50,860 bases of DNA from Lachnospiraceae bacterium (GTDB lineage: Bacteria > Bacillota > Clostridia > Lachnospirales > Lachnospiraceae): contig CAAFXG010000356.1 in the NCBI GenBank assembly GCA_900766925.1, positions 1 through 50,860 of the forward strand, written 5' to 3'. Below, in pieces: positions 45,617 through 50,860 of this stretch. Each line of letters begins with the position of its first letter. The stretch's first letter is position 1. A program made the position numbers and the translations under genes. The notes beneath the pieces are model-generated. The model was not told where the DNA came from. It worked only from the letters and a program-made list of their open reading frames with translations, and did no database searches.

Positions 45617-45958
45617 ATGAATATACAGATATTTGGAACAAAGAAATGTAATGATACAAAGAAAGCAGAGCGTTTTTTCAAGGAGCGAGGCATAAAGTAT
45701 CAGTTCATTGATATGAAAGAAAAGGGCATGAGCAAGGGAGAGTTTACTTCTGTTGCACAGGCTAATGGCGGTCTTGAAAATATGATTAACTGGCAAGGTA
45801 AAGACCAGGATATACTTGCTCTTATTAAGTATATTGCAGATGAAGATAAACTGGAAAAGGTACTTGAGAATCCACAGGTAATTAAAACACCAGTAGTTAG
45901 AAATGGAAAGCAATCTACACTTGGATATCAGCCTGATGTATGGAAGGGATGGAATTAA
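45617..45958 (+). CDS. Spx/ArsC-family thioredoxin-fold protein
   Basis: This 113-aa protein has the ArsC/Spx fold: MNIQIFGTKKCNDTKKAERFFKERGIKYQFIDMKEKGMSKGEF, LINWQGKD-like middle and IKTPVVRNGKQSTLGYQPDVW near the end. One Cys is at the active site (Cys12) with no CxxC pair. The C-terminal Arg and the Cys are as in YffB/ArsC-like reductases; it could act in redox stress rather than arsenate reduction. It overlaps the next gene by one base (TAATG). Confidence 0.85.
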   Translation: MNIQIFGTKKCNDTKKAERFFKERGIKYQFIDMKEKGMSKGEFTSVAQANGGLENMINWQGKDQDILALIKYIADEDKLEKVLENPQVIKTPVVRNGKQSTLGYQPDVWKGWN

Positions 45959-46368
45959 TGGTAAAGAAGATAATGCATGATCCGTTGTTTCTGGCACAGA
46001 AGTCAGTGGATGCAACAGAGGCAGATAAACAGGTTGTAACGGATTTGCTTGATACACTTAGGGCAAATTTAGAACATTGTGTTGGTATGGCTGCCAATAT
46101 GATTGGGGTAAAAAAGAATATCATTGTAGTAGCAGCAGGACCATTTCAATTTGCAATGATAAATCCGATAATTACAAAGAAATCCGGAGCATACCAAACT
46201 GAGGAAGGATGTCTTTCGCTGAACGGTGTAAGACCATGCACGAGATATCAGGAAATAGAAGTGGACTATCTTGATCATAACTTTAAGAAACAGCATGGAA
46301 AGTATTCAGGGTGGACAGCACAGATTATTCAGCATGAGATTGACCATTGCAATGGAATAGTAATATAA
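45958..46368 (+). CDS. Peptide-deformylase-like protein
   Basis: This 136-aa protein has two of three deformylase motifs in perfect form: EGCLSL (Cys85) and QHEIDH (His126, Glu127, His130), which together bind the catalytic metal. The first motif, normally GxGLAAPQ, reads CVGMAANM (41-48), so the oxyanion-stabilising Gln is replaced by Met. Deformylases remove formyl from new N-termini. The metal site is kept but the missing Gln suggests reduced or changed activity, so this may be a paralogue beside a housekeeping def. It is shorter than typical Def. The start overlaps the preceding stop. Confidence 0.85.
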   Translation: MVKKIMHDPLFLAQKSVDATEADKQVVTDLLDTLRANLEHCVGMAANMIGVKKNIIVVAAGPFQFAMINPIITKKSGAYQTEEGCLSLNGVRPCTRYQEIEVDYLDHNFKKQHGKYSGWTAQIIQHEIDHCNGIVI

Positions 46369-46387
46369 GAATCAGGCAGGTGGTAAA

Positions 46388-46915
46388 ATGTATTTAATCA
46401 AGACGGTAAAAGGTGATATTACGAAAATTACAGATGTACAGGCAATCGTAAATGCTGCAAATAATTCGCTCCTTGGTGGTGGCGGAGTAGATGGCGCAAT
46501 TCATCGGGCAGCCGGGCCAGAGCTGTTAGCAGAGTGCCGAACTCTTCATGGATGCGAAACCGGACAGGCAAAGATTACAAGAGCATATAATCTGCCATGT
46601 GATTATGTAATACATACTGTTGGTCCGATTTGGAATGGTGGAAGAAATAAAGAAGAGGAACTTCTTGCAAGCTGCTATTTTAACGCTATGAAATTAGCAT
46701 ATGAACATGGAATAAGAACGATTGCCTTTCCGTCTATATCAACCGGAGTGTACAGTTTTCCGGTTGGACTTGCAGCAAAGATTGCAGTAAAAACAGTAAG
46801 CAGATTCTTGAATGATAATCCTGATAGCTTTGAACTTGTTGAATGGGTTCTATTTGACAATGAGACAGAAAGAATTTACGAAGGTGAAGTAGATAAACTA
46901 TATACTGATATGTAG
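46388..46915 (+). CDS. Macro-domain ADP-ribose-binding/hydrolysing protein
   Basis: This 175-aa single macro domain shows VKGDIT (Asp10), VNAANNSLLGGGGVDGAIH (22-40) and FPSISTGVYSFP, the full ADP-ribose pocket of the MacroD/YmdB type. These enzymes remove ADP-ribose from acidic residues or deacetylate O-acetyl-ADP-ribose. GGTGG lies just upstream. It ends the packed gene run. An ADP-ribosylglycohydrolase is encoded 2.6 kb downstream, so ADP-ribose chemistry is repeated here. Confidence 0.93.
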   Translation: MYLIKTVKGDITKITDVQAIVNAANNSLLGGGGVDGAIHRAAGPELLAECRTLHGCETGQAKITRAYNLPCDYVIHTVGPIWNGGRNKEEELLASCYFNAMKLAYEHGIRTIAFPSISTGVYSFPVGLAAKIAVKTVSRFLNDNPDSFELVEWVLFDNETERIYEGEVDKLYTDM

Positions 46916-46940
46916 GAAAAAAGCAAAGGAAGAAAATATT

Positions 46941-47150
46941 ATGGGATTATTTGATATTAACGACGAAAAACTTCAAGCATTTTATCATAGAGCATTGGTT
47001 GAGGCGAATTATGGATTTGTCAATCCTCATAAATATCCATATCTGGATCGTGCAATTATGCAATATGCAAGGGAAAATAATTGTAGCTATGATGATGCAC
47101 TTATATTGGCGAAAACAGGTAAAAAGACAGGGAGATTAGCCGGTAGATAG
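46941..47150 (+). CDS. Small 69-aa protein, intact paralogue of the 43899 pseudogene
   Basis: The protein MGLFDINDEKLQAFYHRALV.. continues EANYGFVNPHKYPYLDRAIMQYARENNCSYDDALILAKTGKK. It looks like a small helical domain, perhaps DNA- or protein-binding; I know no named family. AGGAAG lies about 9 bases before the start. The gene at 43899 is a broken copy of about the same gene, and the two bracket the run of small enzymes. Confidence 0.7.
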   Translation: MGLFDINDEKLQAFYHRALVEANYGFVNPHKYPYLDRAIMQYARENNCSYDDALILAKTGKKTGRLAGR

Positions 47151-47190
47151 ATGTCGTCTGCCATGCGACCATGAAGAACTATCTTTTTTA
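47145..47190 (+). terminator. Rho-independent terminator after the 69-aa gene
   Basis: AGATAG pairs with CTATCT, with an inner GTCG/CGAC stem, followed by TTTTTTA. The outer stem begins at the stop codon of the 69-aa gene. Confidence 0.7.
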
Positions 47191-47223
47191 TAGAATAGTA
47201 AGAAAAGAAAGGTGGTGCTTCTA

Positions 47224-47900
47224 ATGAGTACATATGTTATGTCAGATATCCATGGTTGTTATGATGACATGCTTATGATGATAGAAAAAATTAAATTGTC
47301 CGATGAGGATGTTTTGGTTTTTGCAGGTGATTATATAGACAGAGGACCAAAGAGTTATGAGATGATTAAGTGGATTGAGAAGAATCCTTGGAAGATACAA
47401 GAATTGTATTTGCACTTATAAAACAAGCCTCACAGGGCGTATTTGATTATTATGGGACTATTCAAAATTTGATAGAGATTCACGGCTGTACATTAAGTGA
47501 ATTATCACATTATGCGAACATGTTTGAGGATTTTCCTTTGTTCTATTTATTGGAGGTAAGTGGTAGGAATTATGTAATAGTACATGCTGGGTACATTGAT
47601 ACTCTAGAAGGTGTTGATACCGAACGTGCCTATGAATCAATTGATGAATTTTATTTATATGCAAGAGATGATGCATATATTTATGGAGGTATTGAACATG
47701 GAGTAGTTGTTGCAGGACATACACCGACAACTCTGGAAGAAGAACTTCCATTTAATAACGGAGATGTGTATAAGTCTTATGATGAGGATTTAGATTGCAC
47801 GTTTTATGATATTGATTGTGGCTGCTCTGCAAAGGGCAAAAGAGATGGTGCTAAACTTGCATGTATTCGTTTGAATGATGAACAAATTTATTATATATAG
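47224..47900 (+). pseudogene. Broken serine/threonine-type metallophosphoesterase
   Basis: The start (MSTYVMSDIHGCYDDML, behind AAAGGTGG) shows the first motif, DIHG, and FAGDYIDRG supplies the second, GDYIDRG. The frame stops at 47421. A second frame (from about 47388, MEDTRIVFALIK..) carries the rest, including VIVHAGYID, AGHTPT and IDCGCS. The GNH(E/D) motif that should lie between the two parts is absent, so a small deletion with a frame change removed a metal-binding and catalytic block. Relatives hydrolyse phospho-proteins or dinucleotides. This copy should be dead. Confidence 0.8.
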
Positions 47901-47918
47901 TGAAGGTGGTGATTGTAG

Positions 47919-49289
47919 ATGGCTCAAAGAACTATGTGTCTATGTGAGGGTAAATACATCGGAATTGAATCGATATTTACCGTTGTGAATGGAAGACAAA
48001 TAAATATTCCCGAAAAGGTTGAGGCACTTAGAGAAAAAAGTCGTCGCAATCAGCTTACCTGTCCATGTGGTTGCGGGGCGATTCTTACATTGGTAGCGGG
48101 TGATCGAAATTTACGAGAACAGCATTTTAGGCTTAAAGAAGGGGAACATGAAAAAGATTGCCACCTGGTAACAGAAGGAAAATGTTCTGTTGATTCAAAA
48201 ATTGTTCTTAAATGCTGGATGGATGATAAGTTGCAAGATGCCAATATTGAATCCAGAGTTCCGATATCAGCAGTAGAGAACCACGAACGTAAATATGAAT
48301 TTACACTATTGTCTAGAACAAAATCCATAGCGGTGAGTTATTCACATGAGCGAGTTAATTTATCAGATGAAAAGTTTGATATCTTAGAAAGCAACAGCAA
48401 AGGTATTCGTATTATTTATATTGTTGATGCACTTAATGGAGGTGGGAACGGACAGTATCCGGAAAGTCTGATGAAAATACAGACAAGACAGGGGTATTGC
48501 TTGTATCTTTCCATTGATGATATTGACTATTACAAGGCTAAACTCAAAGCTGTCTATTTTGAACAGGATATTGATGGATTATGGCAAGAAATAACTTTTG
48601 CATCGGGATTGCTTAGTCAGTTTGATATAAGTGAATTCGGAGATATTTTCTATTTAGGAAAGGCTCTCAAAGAATTGTTAGAAATTGCAAAGGATAAATT
48701 TTCCTGGGAACAAGAGTCTATCAGACAGAAGCGTGAGCGTGAAAGGATAGAGCGAGAGGAATATCTTAAGAAGATTATTGAGGAGAACGCTAAACGTCAG
48801 GAAGAAAAGAATAAAGAAATGATTCGTCAGAAGGAGGAGGCAGAAAGACGTAGAGCAGAGCTTGCAGAAAAACAGCGATTAGAAGCTGAACGAAAGGAAA
48901 GAGACCGAAAGGAAAAAGAGGATGCATTTAAGGCTGCGGTTTCTAATAACTTCGAGAATCAAGAAACTCAAATACGAGATGCCGATGGAAATAGATGGGT
49001 AAAATGTGAGTTCTGCGGTAAAATTGCTATGGAAAAAGAGTTCAGTTCCTATGGAGGAGCTGGCAGAGTTAATCTTGGAACCTGTTATGGTTGCTCAAAG
49101 AATACATCAGTTATACATGAAAAGATAAATCATCCGGTGGCAATAAAGAAAAGGGCATATGATCCGAATGTCTGTCCTGATTGTGGTGGAAAGCTGAAGG
49201 AAAAGAGTGGAAAGTTTGGTTCATTTATCGGATGTAGTAATTATCCAAGATGCAGATATACGAGGAAAATCACTGGTAAGAAGTACTAA
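47919..49289 (+). CDS. CoiA-like N-terminal zinc protein with topoisomerase-type zinc finger
   Basis: This 456-aa protein has three parts. The N-terminus resembles competence CoiA-type nucleases, with a Cys/His site (CPCGCGAILTL, QHF and CHL). A coiled coil of Arg/Glu/Lys repeats spans about 265-345 (QKRERERIEREEYLKK, EEAERRRAELAEKQRLEAER). The C-terminus has a CEFCGKIA..CYGC pair and a topoisomerase DNA-binding finger, CPDCGGKLKEKSGKFGSFIG ending in CSNYPRCRYT. It most likely binds single-stranded or nicked DNA; nuclease activity is unproven. The start follows GGTGGTGATTG. Confidence 0.75.
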   Translation: MAQRTMCLCEGKYIGIESIFTVVNGRQINIPEKVEALREKSRRNQLTCPCGCGAILTLVAGDRNLREQHFRLKEGEHEKDCHLVTEGKCSVDSKIVLKCWMDDKLQDANIESRVPISAVENHERKYEFTLLSRTKSIAVSYSHERVNLSDEKFDILESNSKGIRIIYIVDALNGGGNGQYPESLMKIQTRQGYCLYLSIDDIDYYKAKLKAVYFEQDIDGLWQEITFASGLLSQFDISEFGDIFYLGKALKELLEIAKDKFSWEQESIRQKRERERIEREEYLKKIIEENAKRQEEKNKEMIRQKEEAERRRAELAEKQRLEAERKERDRKEKEDAFKAAVSNNFENQETQIRDADGNRWVKCEFCGKIAMEKEFSSYGGAGRVNLGTCYGCSKNTSVIHEKINHPVAIKKRAYDPNVCPDCGGKLKEKSGKFGSFIGCSNYPRCRYTRKITGKKY

Positions 49290-49309
49290 GATATGGATGG
49301 AATTGAAAA

Positions 49310-49462
49310 ATGAAGCATTACAGACAGATAATAATTAATATAGAAGTAAAGGATGATTTGCCAGAGGAAAAACTGGATTATTTGGTTGGAAAACTTTTCG
49401 AGACAATCGAAGAGAATGTTGATGAAAATGAGATTAAAATTGATAATGTGAGGGTGAATTGA
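49310..49462 (+). CDS. Small 50-aa acidic protein, unknown function
   Basis: This 51-codon frame encodes MKHYRQIIINIEVKDDLPEE followed by KLDYLVGKLFETIEENVDENEIKIDNVRVN, probably a beta-alpha-beta mini-domain. The ribosome binding site is weak (GGA 10 bases upstream). It lies between two real genes on the same strand with no competing gene, so it is plausible but not certain. It could be an adaptor or antitoxin-like protein. Confidence 0.45.
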   Translation: MKHYRQIIINIEVKDDLPEEKLDYLVGKLFETIEENVDENEIKIDNVRVN

Positions 49463-49523
49463 TAGTGTCGGTTTTGGAAGGTTATGGTATTTTCTCCTTG
49501 ATGAATGCGAAGGAGGTTTTGAT

Positions 49524-50492
49524 ATGAACAGAAATATTTGGCTTGACGGTATGATGGGATTAATTGTAGGGGACGCTTTAGGTGTTCCGGTGCAGTTTAT
49601 GGAGAAAGAAGAAATTACCACAAGGAAAGTCGGACCGGTAAAGGGCATGGAATCCGGTGGTGCATATAATATGCCGGCAGGTACATGGTCGGACGATGGA
49701 AGTATGGCACTTGCTACCCTTGACAGCATTGTGAATAAAAAACAGATTGATTTGCAAGACATTATGGAATGCTTCTGCAAGTGGGAATTAGAAGGAAAAT
49801 ATACGCAGTATGGGGAAGCCTTTGATCAGGGAAATACCTGCACGGAAGCCATTTATCGTTATATAAAGGACAAGAATATTGATACCTGCGGATGCACAGG
49901 CGAAAACTCTAATGGTAATGGTTCTTTAATGAGGATTCTCCCGGCGTGTATATTTCTGGCATTAGCTCAGGAGACTTCGGAAGAGGATAAGATGGCTCTT
50001 ATTCAAAAAGTGTCCGGATTAACACATAATCATCTTAGAAGTAAAATGGCATGCGGATTATATTATGCAATGGTTGATGCACTGCTTAATTCCCAAGATA
50101 AATCATCATTGAAAAACATTTTGCAAACGGGTATTGATAAGGGATTAAAGTTTTACGGAATGGACAAGGATAATTATTATGAAATGACACATTTTACAAG
50201 GTTATTTCATTTGGAGGCATTGCAACAGACTGAGGAAAGGGATATGAGAAGCGGTGGTTACGTGATTGAAACGATAGAGGCAGCACTATGGTGCCTGATT
50301 ACCACAGATTCCTTGAAAGAGTGTTTATTGAAAGTAGTAAATATGGGACATGATACTGATACGGTGGCTGCAGTTGCAGGTGGACTTGCCGGTCTGTATT
50401 ATGGAGTAGACGCTATACCACAAGATTGGTTGGATACGATACCAAAGAAGGAGTATGTTGAAGATTTGTGCATAAAAGCGAATTATAAATGA
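49524..50492 (+). CDS. ADP-ribosylglycohydrolase
   Basis: This 322-aa enzyme has the ARH/DraG fold: GDALGVP (16-22), GTWSDDGSMA with metal-binding Asp57-Asp58, NGNGSLMR and MGHDTDTVAA (Asp277, Asp279) with AGGLAGLYYG. These residues hold two Mg ions that remove ADP-ribose from targets, classically Arg-linked. AAGGAGG sets the start. All metal residues are present, so it should be active. With the macro-domain gene it makes a second ADP-ribose-removing enzyme within 4 kb. Confidence 0.93.
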   Translation: MNRNIWLDGMMGLIVGDALGVPVQFMEKEEITTRKVGPVKGMESGGAYNMPAGTWSDDGSMALATLDSIVNKKQIDLQDIMECFCKWELEGKYTQYGEAFDQGNTCTEAIYRYIKDKNIDTCGCTGENSNGNGSLMRILPACIFLALAQETSEEDKMALIQKVSGLTHNHLRSKMACGLYYAMVDALLNSQDKSSLKNILQTGIDKGLKFYGMDKDNYYEMTHFTRLFHLEALQQTEERDMRSGGYVIETIEAALWCLITTDSLKECLLKVVNMGHDTDTVAAVAGGLAGLYYGVDAIPQDWLDTIPKKEYVEDLCIKANYK

Positions 50493-50497
50493 GAAGT

Positions 50498-50528
50498 AAA
50501 AGGAGCACCGACCAAAGTCAGTGCTCTT
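50498..50528. terminator. Bidirectional terminator between convergent genes
   Basis: AGGAGCAC (50501-50508) pairs with GTGCTCTT (50521-50528), with AAAA to the left. The right arm overlaps the last codons of the minus-strand XRE gene. It can serve both converging transcripts. Confidence 0.5.
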
Positions 50529-50721
50529 CCAACTTAAATACATCTTCAACAAGCAGATTAAAGTATGCTGCAATTCGAAGCATAAATTCAGCGGATGGTG
50601 CCCGTTCACCACGTTCCACTCTGCTGATAGTTTTTGTGCAGAATCCGGTGGCAGAGGCTATATCCTCTTGCAGAAGACCTCGTGATTCACGAATTGTTTT
50701 CAGGTTATTAACGACCGCCAT
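50518..50721 (-). CDS. XRE-family helix-turn-helix regulator
   Basis: This 67-aa protein is a lone Cro/CI-type HTH: NNLKTIRESRGLLQEDIASATGFCTKTISRVERGERAPSAEFMLRIAAYFNLLVEDVF. ATG at 50721 (MAVVNN) follows GGAAGGTG by six bases; ATG at 50730 has no site. It is convergent with the ADP-ribosylglycohydrolase gene. It is a different XRE subtype from those at 6721 and 11402. Confidence 0.88.
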   Translation of the reverse strand: MAVVNNLKTIRESRGLLQEDIASATGFCTKTISRVERGERAPSAEFMLRIAAYFNLLVEDVFKLEEH

Positions 50722-50795
50722 GGCAAACACCTTCCTTCATACATATCTTATATTACAGATGATACAGAAAGTACTGTCCAAAAAGAAGGACTTGA

Positions 50796-50860
50796 TTATT
50801 GTAAGTATTCTTTGATTTCGTCTGGATGATTCTTTCCAACTACTTTTCCAAGTATATCAA
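50796..50860 (-). CDS. C-terminal end of a gene leaving the right edge
   Basis: On the minus strand the last codons read DILGKVVGKNHPDEIKEYLQ and then TAA at 50796-50798. The frame is open to the window edge. Product unknown because only about 21 codons are visible. The next gene on this strand (XRE) starts about 75 bases further on. Confidence 0.4.
   Translation of the reverse strand, partial: DILGKVVGKNHPDEIKEYLQ

Overview
The window looks like chromosome from a low-GC Gram-positive anaerobe of the Lachnospiraceae/Clostridia type. The evidence is AT-rich coding sequence, strong AGGAGG-type ribosome binding sites, long co-directional operons, a Firmicutes-style C39 peptide exporter, c-di-GMP signalling genes and an IS110-type transposase. 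The species cannot be named from the sequence alone.

Left part (1-8.6 kb). A minus-strand signalling block holds a hybrid 7TM sensor histidine kinase and an EAL c-di-GMP phosphodiesterase. Next comes a small double-glycine-leader peptide gene preceded by what reads as a c-di-GMP-I (GEMM) riboswitch, followed by a decayed C39-peptidase ABC exporter and a divergent XRE regulator. Positions 7-8.6 kb are a gene graveyard: three copies of a 26-bp repeat, a 47-aa gene flanked by imperfect 30-bp inverted repeats, and a deleted ATPase remnant. A complete IS110-family transposase with a long structured non-coding tail (8.6-10.4 kb) separates this block from the defence island.

Centre (10.5-43.9 kb). 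A sigma-70-type promoter at about 11.3 kb and an XRE regulator open a very long plus-strand array. It starts with a complete type 1 BREX phage-defence set (brxA, brxB, brxC, pglX, pglZ, brxL). Two extra genes sit inside it: a DUF2971 protein between pglX and pglZ, and an HNH-type protein between pglZ and brxL. About 20 bp after brxL, without a visible terminator, a second set begins: helical module plus BspA-type LRR protein, PH/GRAM-like protein, Ser/Thr kinase with zinc ribbon, TerY-like vWA protein, PP2C phosphatase, free-standing TerY-C zinc protein, transglutaminase-like protein, SNF2 helicase, sacsin/Hsp90-type GHKL ATPase with a degenerate HNH/zinc module, and a HelD-like superfamily 1 helicase with an N-terminal zinc-ribbon array. 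I read this as a TerY-P-type phospho-signalling module wired to a three-ATPase DNA-processing machine, probably an antiphage system carried with BREX. It is the best candidate here for an undescribed system.

Right part (43.9-50.9 kb). This is a run of small genes: PNPOx-like, DUF4186, DUF188, Spx/ArsC-like, a peptide-deformylase-like protein, a macro domain protein, a CoiA-like/topoisomerase-zinc-finger protein and an ADP-ribosylglycohydrolase. Two related 69-aa-type genes, one frameshifted, bracket part of it, and a metallophosphoesterase is broken. The window ends with a minus-strand XRE regulator and the last codons of another minus-strand gene.
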